Source: Agrilactobacillus fermenti
GTDB lineage: Bacteria; Bacillota; Bacilli; Lactobacillales; Lactobacillaceae
Length of the DNA: 64,000 nucleotides
Assembly (NCBI RefSeq): GCF_021030645.1
Contig: NZ_JACGCJ010000008.1
Coordinates: 30,946-94,945, forward strand
Direction of reading: 5' to 3'
The position numbers and the translations under genes were made by a program. This document shows positions 54,833 to 63,872 of the stretch, in pieces; position 1 is the stretch's first letter; each line of letters begins with the position of its first letter. The notes under the pieces are model-generated. The model saw only the letters and a program-made list of their open reading frames with translations, did no database searches and was not told the DNA's origin.

Positions 54833-55527
54833 GGTTTAGCTGACTGAGGTTGTATTTTTGCATCACTAGGCCAGGTTTCCAGCTCATAAGCCATGCCCCA
54901 GAAGTTGTATTCCATGGCGCTGCTGATCACAAAAGCATCGACCATTTCCTGTTGTTCTGCAGGGGTGGTTTTAGGATCCGCATAAACTTGATTGATAATT
55001 TGTTTAAAAGTTTGGACGGATTCGGTTAATTCATCGCTAGCATAAGTGTCGATCCAACGCTGATAGAGTTGATTCGGGGAGCCCTTGGTAGCTAAGCGCT
55101 GGCCGATCGCTTGATAGAGCCAAGCACAAGGCAACAAGCTAGCCAAAGCGACATTCGGTGTATGTTCTACTAATTGTCGGTACATATGGGAAACATAATG
55201 ATAAGCTGTAGGCGCTATTGGGGTTTGAGCGATTTCCGTCGACTTGATTTGTAACTCTTGGAAGAAATCATGACGCACCATTTGTTCACCATCGGCTAGG
55301 TTATTGGCACTTTGGTACATTAGGGCCTTCACATCAGGATCATTACTCTGTTGGGCAATCAATAAGTGGATCTTACTAAAATGTTCTAGATAATAGCGAT
55401 CCTGCAATAAGTAGTAGCGAAAGGCAGTACTAGCTAAGTCGCCAGTAACCAATTCTTTGATAAAAGGATGTGTAAAACTGCCATCCCAGTAAGGACGCGC
55501 TTGAGCTAAAGCAATCTCTGTAAACAT
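54826..55527 (-). CDS. tenA: Aminopyrimidine aminohydrolase TenA
   Basis: 233 residues from ATG 55527 (MFTEIALAQARPYW), chosen because AGGAGG lies 8 nt upstream; the longer frame has no site. Catalytic Cys in SLLPCAWLYQAI, FRYYLLQDRYYLEHF, YASDELTESV and SSAMEYNFWGMAY match TenA_THI-4. Salvages thiamin pyrimidine from degraded thiamin. Controlled by the TPP riboswitch at 55815-55893. Confidence 0.93.
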   Translation of the reverse strand: MFTEIALAQARPYWDGSFTHPFIKELVTGDLASTAFRYYLLQDRYYLEHFSKIHLLIAQQSNDPDVKALMYQSANNLADGEQMVRHDFFQELQIKSTEIAQTPIAPTAYHYVSHMYRQLVEHTPNVALASLLPCAWLYQAIGQRLATKGSPNQLYQRWIDTYASDELTESVQTFKQIINQVYADPKTTPAEQQEMVDAFVISSAMEYNFWGMAYELETWPSDAKIQPQSAKPQ

Positions 55528-55607
55528 AAAAAAACCTCCTGTTGCGACACTGGGTGAATCATTTGGCAGAGTCTTTGCCATCTATTTGCTTGCGAACAAT
55601 TAAATTT

Positions 55608-55725
55608 TAAATTTGTTCCAAAAGGCAACACCCTCACCTAACCACGAATGGCTCAAATGGCAAGCCCCCATTTTTCGCAATTCTTGTTAGTACTCAGGTA
55701 TTGAACGCCTTTTGTCTCCCGCCCC
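55608..55725 (+). repeat. Structured intergenic repeat, subfamily A (copy between riboswitch and tenA)
   Basis: Head TTTGTTC, arms CAAAAGGC / GCCTTTTG, CACCTAAC / GTTAGTA, AAATGG / CCATTT, tail TTGTCTCCCGCCC. It forms most of the ~200-nt leader that separates the riboswitch terminator from the tenA start, and in the tenA transcript it is read as the complementary strand. Confidence 0.82.
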
Positions 55726-55729
55726 GTAT

Positions 55730-55771
55730 AAAAAAACCGAAGTAAAAGTTTACTTTTACCCCGGTTTTTTT
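55730..55771 (-). terminator. TPP riboswitch terminator
   Basis: Minus strand AACCGGGGTAAAAGT-aa-ACTTTTACTTCGGTTTTTTT, a long, nearly perfect hairpin with T run; expected to form when TPP binds the aptamer. A runs on the other side make it usable in both directions. Confidence 0.85.
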
Positions 55772-55814
55772 ATATGCACTTAACGTAAAGCGACTGAAAG
55801 CATCGCTTAAAGTC

Positions 55815-55893
55815 TGTTCGTTGGCATTTTCCTGCGGCAGTATTAACTGCATCAGGTTCAATGGGTTTGATCTCAGCCGAGGGGCACCCCAAA
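55815..55893 (-). promoter_or_regulatory. TPP riboswitch (THI element)
   Basis: Minus strand contains GGGGTGCC, GGCTGAGATCAAACCC, TTGAACCTGATGCAGTTAAT and ACTGCCGCAGGAAAAT in the fixed order of the TPP aptamer (CUGAGA and GAACCUGAU being the pyrophosphate and pyrimidine sensing parts). It is followed by the terminator at 55730-55771 and controls tenA. A TATAAT at 55926-55921 overlapping the upstream stop codon is the likely -10. Confidence 0.95.
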
Positions 55894-55921
55894 TGTCACA
55901 ATATTTTGATGTATGAAAGTA

Positions 55922-57421
55922 TTATAACCTTTTTTCGCCTTCAAGGTTACGAATTTCGGTTACGTCTTGAGAAACTTCTAAACAGCCTAAGTAATTTTCG
56001 TCGTTGTCACGGACGGCAAAGTAACGAATATAGACAAATTTTTCGCCATGAAGGTTGATCCAGAAGTCAGCGTGGTCATTTTTGTGGTCCCGAAAATCAT
56101 CTAGAATTTTCTGTACTTTATCCATGCTTTTAGGAGGATGGCAGTTAACAACAGCACGACCGATTACAGCTTTAGTACGTGGAAAGACACGATCACCATT
56201 ATCAGAGAACCAGCGAACAATATCCTGATCATCCACAAACGTGACATCCACTGGTAGAACAGACAGCACGTTGGTCAACTGGGCTAAGTCCATGGTTCCG
56301 GTTGGAAAATTGATCTTAGCGGGACTATTTTCATCAATTTGGATATAAGCTTTATCTTTGAGCTGTTGCCGAGCTTGCTTATCGCGGACATGGCGCTGTT
56401 GTTTTAGCTTCGGTTTTGGCGCCGTTTCAGCCGTTGCTGTTTTAGTCTCGGTAGCTGAATTAGCAGTTTCGGTAACTTTCACTTGCCGTTTAGCCTCATC
56501 TTCTTTTTGCATGGCTAAGGCCATTTCGTTAAGTTCTTTGGCGAGTTTGGAAGGTTTACGTTTGGCAGCTTCGGCGCGATCCGCATCGGTAGGCTGCCAG
56601 GGCAATGGTTCGGGAATTAGCGTATAACCAGTTTCTTTACTCTCCGCTGCAATCATTCCCCAATCGTCAGGCGTAAAGACCTCATCTACCATGGGCAGCA
56701 TGATTTGTTCTTCTTTAAAAATCATTTCTTGAATCTCTTTGTTGGCTTTTTCGATTGCTGCTTCTAAATCATATTTCGCCGGGGTAGGCTCTTGAACTGA
56801 GAGTTGGTAAGCAGCTTTGATCCAGCCTCTAATTTCATCATCCACGCCCCACATGACTTTAGGTGGCGCTGTGATGCCATATTTATCCATCAATGGAAAA
56901 ATTAAGTTCTCTTTGCGAGCATAGTGATGATCGATGGTCATGAGGTCTTTCAGTGCGTTTTGGATTCGTTTCAAATAAGCGGTGTCGCGCTTAGCTTGAT
57001 CTTCGTTTGGATCGTGCATGACATCCTGGTCGCTGCTGTCAGGACTTTGCTGCCACCGCTTCAATACTGGCAGTAATTCATCATCTAATAAAGAAGTAAG
57101 AACCATATTTTCTAATTTCATGGTTGCGATGGGGTGCCCCGGGGTATCTTCTGCTTTAGAGGGGGCTTGATCGTTTTTGATAGCGCCTTTAAAAACAGAA
57201 GCATGTACATTACAAAGATTTTGAATTTCCATCGGATTTAAGCCAGTGGCAATCAATTCCCGTTCTGCCGAAGTGATTTCAGACACATCAACACTGGAAA
57301 AAGTTTCATCAAAAATCCGTTTGGCGTCTTCAAACTTCCCGCCTTCATGCAACATTTTTAAGATTTCAACGATTTTTTTCTGCCGGTAGGCACTGTTATG
57401 AAGTTCATCAGTTGTTGGCAT
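55922..57421 (-). CDS. DUF438 protein: DUF438 + hemerythrin-like + PAS domains
   Basis: 499 residues. N-terminal DUF438 (~20-90, EILKMLHEGGKFEDAKRIF), hemerythrin-like four-helix part (~100-260) with HPI at 95, HHYARKENLIFPLMDKYG and EEQIMLPM supplying His/Glu for a di-iron site, an Ala/Lys/Glu-rich linker (~285-355), then a PAS domain (~385-495, VTFVDDQDIVRWFSDNGDRVFPR, LGCLEVSQDVTEI). Such proteins are proposed sensors or repair factors for nitric oxide or oxygen. Overlaps the DUF1858 gene by 14 nt. Confidence 0.85.
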   Translation of the reverse strand: MPTTDELHNSAYRQKKIVEILKMLHEGGKFEDAKRIFDETFSSVDVSEITSAERELIATGLNPMEIQNLCNVHASVFKGAIKNDQAPSKAEDTPGHPIATMKLENMVLTSLLDDELLPVLKRWQQSPDSSDQDVMHDPNEDQAKRDTAYLKRIQNALKDLMTIDHHYARKENLIFPLMDKYGITAPPKVMWGVDDEIRGWIKAAYQLSVQEPTPAKYDLEAAIEKANKEIQEMIFKEEQIMLPMVDEVFTPDDWGMIAAESKETGYTLIPEPLPWQPTDADRAEAAKRKPSKLAKELNEMALAMQKEDEAKRQVKVTETANSATETKTATAETAPKPKLKQQRHVRDKQARQQLKDKAYIQIDENSPAKINFPTGTMDLAQLTNVLSVLPVDVTFVDDQDIVRWFSDNGDRVFPRTKAVIGRAVVNCHPPKSMDKVQKILDDFRDHKNDHADFWINLHGEKFVYIRYFAVRDNDENYLGCLEVSQDVTEIRNLEGEKRL

Positions 57422-57647
57422 GGTTGATCACCTCAAATCCTTGGTCTTGTAGCTTAGTGATGATTTCAGCCAGGGGCACTTTCTTCAAAGCAGCGCCCTT
57501 TGGAATGGTCATGAAGCGGCCGGCTGTATTTAACATGCCAGGTTTCTTGATATCCTTTAGACCGATATTATATAAAACGTCTATGACTTCAGGATATGCT
57601 TTAACGAGGTCATAGACTGATTGATTCAAATCAAGTATTTTTGTCAT
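57408..57647 (-). CDS. DUF1858 domain protein
   Basis: 79 residues from ATG 57647 (MTKILDLNQSVYDLV), with AGAGG about 10 nt upstream. LNQSVYDLVKAYPEVIDVLYNIGLKDI is the DUF1858 core, a small helical fold found beside or inside ScdA/DUF438-type proteins. It lacks Cys residues. Translationally coupled to the DUF438 protein, so the two probably act together. Confidence 0.85.
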   Translation of the reverse strand: MTKILDLNQSVYDLVKAYPEVIDVLYNIGLKDIKKPGMLNTAGRFMTIPKGAALKKVPLAEIITKLQDQGFEVINHANN

Positions 57648-57695
57648 AAAGACAGCACCTCTTTCTTGGGGGAAATAATGCGATGAGTTGCTCAA

Positions 57696-57701
57696 AGTAT
57701 A
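57696..57701 (-). promoter_or_regulatory. -10 box of the DUF1858-DUF438 operon
   Basis: TATACT on the minus strand, about 50 nt before the DUF1858 start; the -35 region is poor. Confidence 0.4.
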
Positions 57702-57715
57702 ACAAAATTTATGGG

Positions 57716-57745
57716 TAAATGAAAACGGTTATCAATTAGATAACC
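57716..57745 (-). terminator. plsY terminator
   Basis: GGTTATC-taatt-GATAACC then GTTTTCATTT on the minus strand, 22 nt after the plsY stop; short T run, so efficiency uncertain. Confidence 0.6.
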
Positions 57746-57766
57746 ACTCACACTCAGGGGGGACTA

Positions 57767-58372
57767 CTATTTTCTAAACCGTTTCAATAAATCAACTTTT
57801 TTGGCGCGCTGGTAGCGAATGTCCACAAGATCTGACCAGAAGCGAAAAATCATGATAAGCGTTAGTAGTAATAAAATGATCCAAGCGCTTTTCGGGTAAA
57901 AAAATAGTCCCAAAATTGTATCTGCTAGTAAGATAGCAATGCCGCCCAAAGCTAAGTACTGGGTCACTAATAACAATGCTAAAGCAACTAATAAGCTAAC
58001 TAGACCCCAGAGTGGGTTATAGAGTAAAACAATGGCCACGGCAACAGCCACGCCTTTACCACCTTTAAATTTAAGCCAAATAGGGAAATTATGGCCCAAA
58101 GTTACACCAAGCCCGGCATATAGGATCACCATTCGGCCTAATGCCGGGAAAAGCAGATAACTTAACCACATAGCCAGAACGGTTTTTGCTAGATCAAAAA
58201 TTAGAACTAGGATACCGTATTGTTTACCTAGAACAGCGCCTACATTAGCTGTACCGGGATTTCCAGAGCCAAAGGTAGTTGGGCTTTGCCCCGTTTTCAG
58301 ATAAGAAATAACATAGGCAAAAAGAAAATTGCCCAGGAAATAACCGATGAGTATGCTATAAAAAATTTTCAT
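57767..58372 (-). CDS. plsY: Acyl-phosphate:glycerol-3-phosphate acyltransferase PlsY
   Basis: 201 residues from ATG 58372 (GGAGG 6 nt upstream). Five or more helices; conserved loops GSGNPGTANVGAVLG (residues ~36-50), LGHNFPIWLKFKGGKGVA and the C-terminal LVDIRYQRAKK. First acylation step of phospholipid synthesis, in the cytoplasmic membrane. Divergent from the MFS gene. Confidence 0.94.
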   Translation of the reverse strand: MKIFYSILIGYFLGNFLFAYVISYLKTGQSPTTFGSGNPGTANVGAVLGKQYGILVLIFDLAKTVLAMWLSYLLFPALGRMVILYAGLGVTLGHNFPIWLKFKGGKGVAVAVAIVLLYNPLWGLVSLLVALALLLVTQYLALGGIAILLADTILGLFFYPKSAWIILLLLTLIMIFRFWSDLVDIRYQRAKKVDLLKRFRK

Positions 58373-58473
58373 AATTTCCTCCAAACATTAATATAAAGAT
58401 CATAAGAAAGTTTGGTAAATTTGTAAATTCCAGCTTATCATAGGTGATGAAGTTTTTTTGTTGGAGGGATTAT

Positions 58474-59649
58474 GTGAATCGTAAGAATACGCGGCCAAAG
58501 TTGTCACGCCAACTGATTTTAATCATGGCAATTGCTTGTGGTGTCGTCGTGGCAAATATGTATTATGTTCAGCCAATTGGTAATTTAGTGGCGCAGTCAT
58601 TTCATATTTCTGTTGGTCAAGTTGGCGCCGTTTCAACCGTCACGCAGTTTGGTTACGCCCTTGGTTTATTATTTTTGGTGCCGCTGGGCGATGTGGTCAG
58701 CCGTTATAAATTGATCATTAGAATGGCGTTACTATCCAGTTTATCTTTATTGGCTGCTTTTTTTGCACCCAATTTTATAAGTTTCATTTCTGTTAGTTTT
58801 TTAATTGGTCTTTTGTCGATCGTCCCACAAATTATTATTCCTTATGGGGCGGTTTTAGCAGGTACCGAACGTCGTGGTCAAGTTATGGGAACACTACTAG
58901 GCGGTTTATTGATCGGGATATTAGTTTCTCGAACTTTTAGTGGTATCTTGAGCAATTATATGCCTTGGCGCTATGTCTACTTGATTGCTGTTTTGATGAT
59001 CCTGATTTTAGTGGCATTTTTGAGTAAAATGCTGCCGAAAGATCAACCATTACATCAGCGCAATTACTTAGATGCTGTTCGTTCAATGCCAGGTTTGGTC
59101 AAAAAACAGCCAGTTTTACGAGAGTCAGCAATCAACGGCTTTCTCATGTTTGGCACGTTCAGTATTTTTTGGTCGACCCTGGTTTTCTATATTGCAGCGC
59201 AATACCATCAGGGGAGTGGGATGGTTGGCTTGTTGGCTTTGCTTGGGGCTGGTGGCGCTTTAGCAGCGCCAATCATTGGTCGTTTTGCAGATGAAATGGC
59301 ACCCCGTAAGATTGTTGGCATCGGTCTAGTATTACAAACGCTGAGCTTTTTATTATTACTAGTATTAGGACAACATCTTGCGGCATTGATCGTTGCCATT
59401 ATTTTGCTCGATGTGGGCAACCAATGCGGTCAAGTAGCGAACCAGACACGGGTACAAAACCTGGGTGAAGCCGTTAGTAACCGGAACAATACTGTTTTCA
59501 TGTTTAGTTATTTCATTGGTGGCGCGTCTGGGTCACTACTAGGCACCTTGGCTTGGGAACACGCTGCTTGGTTTGGCGTGTGTCTGTTAGCATTAGGGTA
59601 CCAAGTGGTGGGGCTGCTATTGCATTATTTAGTGTATCAGGAAAGATAA
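58474..59649 (+). CDS. MFS transporter (arabinose/drug efflux type)
   Basis: 391 residues from GTG 58474, with GGAGGG 5 nt upstream. Twelve helices; MYYVQPIGNLVAQSFHIS at helix 1 and the loop 2-3 motif PLGDVVSRYKLI are typical of the YybF/AraJ-like 12-helix efflux group. Substrate unknown. Not linked to a regulator. Confidence 0.82.
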   Translation: MNRKNTRPKLSRQLILIMAIACGVVVANMYYVQPIGNLVAQSFHISVGQVGAVSTVTQFGYALGLLFLVPLGDVVSRYKLIIRMALLSSLSLLAAFFAPNFISFISVSFLIGLLSIVPQIIIPYGAVLAGTERRGQVMGTLLGGLLIGILVSRTFSGILSNYMPWRYVYLIAVLMILILVAFLSKMLPKDQPLHQRNYLDAVRSMPGLVKKQPVLRESAINGFLMFGTFSIFWSTLVFYIAAQYHQGSGMVGLLALLGAGGALAAPIIGRFADEMAPRKIVGIGLVLQTLSFLLLLVLGQHLAALIVAIILLDVGNQCGQVANQTRVQNLGEAVSNRNNTVFMFSYFIGGASGSLLGTLAWEHAAWFGVCLLALGYQVVGLLLHYLVYQER

Positions 59650-59758
59650 GTGTTATAAAATAGGACTGTTCTGATTTTTATCGTGGCGAACATTGCAACC
59701 AGAAATTACAATAATGTTATTTTAGGTAGTGTATTATTATTTATTGGGAGGAATCAAA

Positions 59759-60418
59759 TTGGACCAGACAAATAAAAGCCTTTTTTGGCTGCGAAAACTA
59801 CTTTGGCAAGACAGGATGGCGGTTGTTCGCAGCAGCTTAATCGGCTTGATTCTACTTATTGCTATTTTTCTAGGTATTACTCAGACGCAGCAGTTAAGCA
59901 AAGTTGAGCACACCAGTCAAAGCGTTAAGACCCAGCAAGATATTACAAACTTTTTTAGTACTCAAGTTGGTCAAAACGTGAATACCGGAGATTTCAATCG
60001 TAATCTTTTGCAACAAAGATTTGGCAAGCCTACTAAGGTTATTGCTGAAAATAAGGCTGTCAACGGCGGAAACGTAACGATCACCACTTATATTTGGCAC
60101 CCGAATACGGCGCGAGCAATGTATCAAACGATGCGTTTTGGTGTTTGGCAAGAGCAAGTCGTTGAAAAATCCCTTTCAGGGGTGGACCGTTCTCGATTAA
60201 AGGGCACGTTGATTCATACATTAGCTGATACGCCTAAAGCACAGTTGAATGAAAGCATTGTGATGCAGCGATTGGGCTATCCCACAGATTATCAGGCTTC
60301 AACCTTGACCAATCAATTAGAGTCTAAATTGACATATGCTGGCCAATCAAGCCAAAAATATCACTTTGAATTCAAGAATAATCAGCTGACGAGTCAATCG
60401 ATTGGCGGTGGAAAATAA
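59759..60418 (+). CDS. Membrane-anchored protein with two BLIP/SmpA-like repeats
   Basis: 219 residues from TTG 59759 (GGGAGG 7 nt upstream). Membrane helix ~26-44, then an exported part with two related blocks: LLQQRFGKPTKVIAEN...TTYIWH and VMQRLGYPTDYQAS...LTYAG, the pattern of small BLIP/SmpA-OmlA-like folds. Its stop overlaps the next ATG (TAATG), so it is the first gene of an envelope operon with the PTPS-related and GT39 proteins and may be an accessory factor to them. Confidence 0.62.
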   Translation: MDQTNKSLFWLRKLLWQDRMAVVRSSLIGLILLIAIFLGITQTQQLSKVEHTSQSVKTQQDITNFFSTQVGQNVNTGDFNRNLLQQRFGKPTKVIAENKAVNGGNVTITTYIWHPNTARAMYQTMRFGVWQEQVVEKSLSGVDRSRLKGTLIHTLADTPKAQLNESIVMQRLGYPTDYQASTLTNQLESKLTYAGQSSQKYHFEFKNNQLTSQSIGGGK

Positions 60419-62136
60419 TGACAGAAACTAAAAAAACAAATACAAATCGTACTTATGTTGCCACATTACTGTTGGGCTTGCTCTTTATTTTTTTGAGTTG
60501 GCTAAGTGTTTGGCCGGGTTTGAAAACGGGCCAGTTATATTCCTATGGGGATCTGCAGTTTCATGCGCAGCGTATTGCTGAAGTAGCGCAAAACTTAAAA
60601 CACGGTAATTTAGTACCTTTTATTAATACATATACTTTTAGCAATGTTGGGGTGCCCGTTAATGCCATGTACCCTGGCTTGCCAGTGTATCTCAGTGCAA
60701 TTTTACAATTAATTTTGCATAATCCAGTGACGGCACTATATCTAACTTTAGCGATCCAGACTTTTTTGACGCTGACGCTGGGTTATTTTGCCATTGCACG
60801 TTTTTCTGGTTCTAGACGGCAAGCACTCATTTTTGCGGTAGCTTATGCTTTCTCGATTACTAGGATTACTGTGATGTATGGCAGCTTTGTTTTTGGGGAA
60901 AGTTGGGCAATTACTTTTCTACCATTGGTATTCCTAGGAACTTATGAAGTATTGCGGCGCGATGCGCAACATTGGTACAGCTTAGCTATTGGTCTGACGT
61001 TGATCTTTTTATGTCATGTCCTTAGCTTTATTTTTGTCGGCATCTTAGTGTTGCTATGTAGCTTGGCAAATGCTTTGAAGTTCTATCGAGAGAAAAAGCG
61101 CTTGTTCTCCTTGGGCAAGGCAGGAGTGTTGACTGTACTTTTAACTGCTTGTTATTGGCTGCCAGCACTTAAATTTGGGACCCGAGTGACCATGCAAAAG
61201 CCGTTTACCTTTCAGCTAAACCAATTTTCGGCATCGCTTCATGATCTGGTTACACAGTCGTTACATGTCCAATTAACCAGTTTTAATATTGGTTTGATTG
61301 GTTTAATAGCAGTCGTTTTAGGCCTTGTTTTCATTGTAAAACTACCTTTAACATATCGGGTCACTTATATTATCGGGTTAGTGTTATTAATGCTAGGAAC
61401 AAAATTAGTTCCTTGGCAAGATTGGCAAAACTCTCAAGTGGCAATCATTCAATTCCCTTATCGCTTTTTGATCTTTGCAATGTTCTTCTTGATGATCGTT
61501 TTAGCCTATGTGATCGACCTAGTTCTAAAGAAATTGCCAAGCTGGACATTGGTCTTACCACTGGTATTATTGATTTTACCCGCAACGATTGGCTTTAATA
61601 ATTGGGTGAAGTCTGCCCAAACACTGCCAGAATTGAATTATTTGAGTACAGCAATACGGCCAGTACCCCGAACGAATGGCGGAGTTACCTTCAAAGTCAA
61701 CCAGGCGAATTATCATAATATGTTGGGTTACCACGATATGGTAGACTATTGGCCAGCAGCAACTGTCCCTAATGCGAATATGATCAAGATGCACCTAGGG
61801 ATGATTAATGGTGAGCTTAAGACGTTTAATCATATTACTAGTCAACCGAATGGTATGACCTATCATTTTTCTGCGCCCAAACAAGCCCTGGTGGATTTAC
61901 CTTTCTTGATTTATGGGCATAATTATCAAGTACGGTTGAATGGACATCAAGTGCCTTATCAAGTTGCCGATGACCACACGCTGGTTTTAACAACTGCAAA
62001 AAACCAGAATGTGGTGACCGTTAGATATATCCCAACACTGCTGACTTATTTAGCCTTTGGTTTAACGTTAATTGGTCTGGTAATTCTAGGTTTTGAGATA
62101 GTTCAACGAAGAAAGCTCAATCAAAATGAAGCATAA
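60418..62136 (+). CDS. PTPS-related multi-spanning membrane protein (GT-C-like), paralogue of 1559-3397
   Basis: 572 residues. Helix ~15-33, external loop with YGDLQFHAQRIAEVAQNLKHGNLVPFINTYTFSNVG, eight or so further helices, a LVPWQDW...IIQFPYRFL block and a C-terminal external domain with MLGYHDMVDYWPAA. Shares order and motifs with the protein at 1559 (GDxxFHxxRI, LVPW, QFPYR). Probably a lipid-linked glycosyltransferase or glycan-modifying protein. Overlaps the GT39 gene by 11 nt. Confidence 0.65.
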   Translation: MTETKKTNTNRTYVATLLLGLLFIFLSWLSVWPGLKTGQLYSYGDLQFHAQRIAEVAQNLKHGNLVPFINTYTFSNVGVPVNAMYPGLPVYLSAILQLILHNPVTALYLTLAIQTFLTLTLGYFAIARFSGSRRQALIFAVAYAFSITRITVMYGSFVFGESWAITFLPLVFLGTYEVLRRDAQHWYSLAIGLTLIFLCHVLSFIFVGILVLLCSLANALKFYREKKRLFSLGKAGVLTVLLTACYWLPALKFGTRVTMQKPFTFQLNQFSASLHDLVTQSLHVQLTSFNIGLIGLIAVVLGLVFIVKLPLTYRVTYIIGLVLLMLGTKLVPWQDWQNSQVAIIQFPYRFLIFAMFFLMIVLAYVIDLVLKKLPSWTLVLPLVLLILPATIGFNNWVKSAQTLPELNYLSTAIRPVPRTNGGVTFKVNQANYHNMLGYHDMVDYWPAATVPNANMIKMHLGMINGELKTFNHITSQPNGMTYHFSAPKQALVDLPFLIYGHNYQVRLNGHQVPYQVADDHTLVLTTAKNQNVVTVRYIPTLLTYLAFGLTLIGLVILGFEIVQRRKLNQNEA

Positions 62137-63787
62137 GCTTGGTCTCACGGGGCACCATGTGTTAATAGGCTACACGTTGATGGGGCTTTTACTGCTCATT
62201 GATGGCTGTTTTTTGTTTTACAAATTGGGGACGGTACCTCATATATTTATTGATGAAAGTGCTTTGGCTAACGAGGTCCAAAGTTTGGCAGATTATGGTC
62301 AAGATACCCACGGCTATTCCTGGCCACTTTACTTTCAAGGTCCGTTTGGGGGTCAATCGATCCTTTACAGTTTCTTTGTGGTTCCAGTTGTCAAATTATT
62401 TGGCTTTTCAATCGCTGCATTTCGGGCACCCTTTGTGATCATTACGTTGTTGCTGATCCTTAGCATAAGCTTGTTAGTTCGTAAATTAGCACAGCATTTC
62501 GCTGCCAGCCTGTTGGTAGAATTAACGCTGATAACGGCTCCTTGGTTGTTTATTTCGACACGTTGGGTGTTAGATTGTAATATTGCGCCAATCATGGTAA
62601 TTTTTGGGATTGAAGGCTTAATGTTGGCCTTTCGGGCGCAGACTAAAAAGTGGCGTCTGAGCTGGTTACTTTTAGGCACAGCGTTCATTGCCATTGCGGC
62701 ATACGGCTATTCAGTGGCTTGGCTATATTTGCCGGTTTTCTTACTGATATTGGCGATTTATACTTTCGTTAAGAAATTACTAACCTGGCAGGAACTTGGC
62801 ATGGCCTTAGTTTTAACAGTACTTTTGGTTTTGCCTTTAGTTATCTTCGCCATCGATACGAATATTTATCATATTACAACGGCTAAACATTTCTTGTGGT
62901 GGACGCTACCACCTTATAGCAATAATCGGAACGTTTCCTTTATCGACTTTCATGCACCTAATATTGTTGACATCGCTATTGCCAACCTAGGTGCTGGTAT
63001 ACAGCAATATATTAAGGGCAGCGATGGGCTTGCCTGGAATTCATTGGCACCTTATGGCGTGATTTATCCAGCCTTGTTGCTATTACTGCCAGTGGGCATC
63101 TTTGCCTATCATCAGGCTGATTCACGATTAAATATATTTAGAAATCTTGTGGTGATTAGCTTAGTCAGTTTTGTGCCACTGATGTTGATCGTTAAACCAA
63201 ACTATAATCACTGGAATTTTATCAATCTGCCATTAATGATTTTGGTGGGGCTTGGTTTTTGGTACAGTTATCAGTTTATTCGCGTATGGCTGGTAAGAGC
63301 AGCCATAGTTTTACTGCCAGTCGTACTGGGGCTGCTTTTTGTCCATGCTTATTATGGTTCAGCAAATATGCCGACATATTTTACAGCAGGCGTTCAAAAT
63401 AACTATTTACAAGCTAGCTATCAAAATATTGATCAGATCAATCAATTTATAAAGCAGCATCCTAACCGCTATTTGTATGTCAGTCAGCTTAGTTCAACGT
63501 TTACTTATTTCAAAACGGTGGCTATTGTGAGTCCAGCTGAAGATGCTAAGATTAGCGATACACCGGCTGGCTTCCAACCTAAATTAAAGTATGGAGCACT
63601 GCGCGACTTATCGCAGTTTAAAACCATTCGCAAGCGGGATTATGCACTATTGCCGTATGCAAATGTCAATTCAGCACCGATTGGGACTACCTTTACATTT
63701 CAAAATATGGAACAGGATAAATTTAAAATCGTTAAAGTAACGCCGTATTTATCGGCCCCTAATGCAATTGTTCAAAGAATTAAATAA
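62126..63787 (+). CDS. GT39-like polyprenyl-linked glycosyltransferase (GT-C fold)
   Basis: 553 residues, about eleven to thirteen helices. Loop 1 carries the acidic pair Asp43-Glu44 (HIFIDESALANEVQSL), typical of the PMT/ArnT-like GT39 clan, and RAPFVIITLLL follows. The C-terminal ~150 residues are an external domain (TYFTAGVQNNYLQASYQ). Likely adds a sugar to a wall polymer or exported protein, using a polyprenyl-linked donor. Last gene of the three-gene operon. Confidence 0.78.
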   Translation: MKHKLGLTGHHVLIGYTLMGLLLLIDGCFLFYKLGTVPHIFIDESALANEVQSLADYGQDTHGYSWPLYFQGPFGGQSILYSFFVVPVVKLFGFSIAAFRAPFVIITLLLILSISLLVRKLAQHFAASLLVELTLITAPWLFISTRWVLDCNIAPIMVIFGIEGLMLAFRAQTKKWRLSWLLLGTAFIAIAAYGYSVAWLYLPVFLLILAIYTFVKKLLTWQELGMALVLTVLLVLPLVIFAIDTNIYHITTAKHFLWWTLPPYSNNRNVSFIDFHAPNIVDIAIANLGAGIQQYIKGSDGLAWNSLAPYGVIYPALLLLLPVGIFAYHQADSRLNIFRNLVVISLVSFVPLMLIVKPNYNHWNFINLPLMILVGLGFWYSYQFIRVWLVRAAIVLLPVVLGLLFVHAYYGSANMPTYFTAGVQNNYLQASYQNIDQINQFIKQHPNRYLYVSQLSSTFTYFKTVAIVSPAEDAKISDTPAGFQPKLKYGALRDLSQFKTIRKRDYALLPYANVNSAPIGTTFTFQNMEQDKFKIVKVTPYLSAPNAIVQRIK

Positions 63788-63793
63788 TGTTTG

Positions 63794-63842
63794 AAACTAT
63801 TGTTGTTGATGCTTTTAATACATAGACAACAATAGTTTTTTT
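63794..63842 (+). terminator. Terminator of the GT39 operon
   Basis: AAACTATTGTTGT / ACAACAATAGTTT hairpin ending in seven T, just after the stop codon. Confidence 0.9.
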
Positions 63843-63872
63843 GTTTGGCACAAGTAAAAAGGTGCTCAGTGA

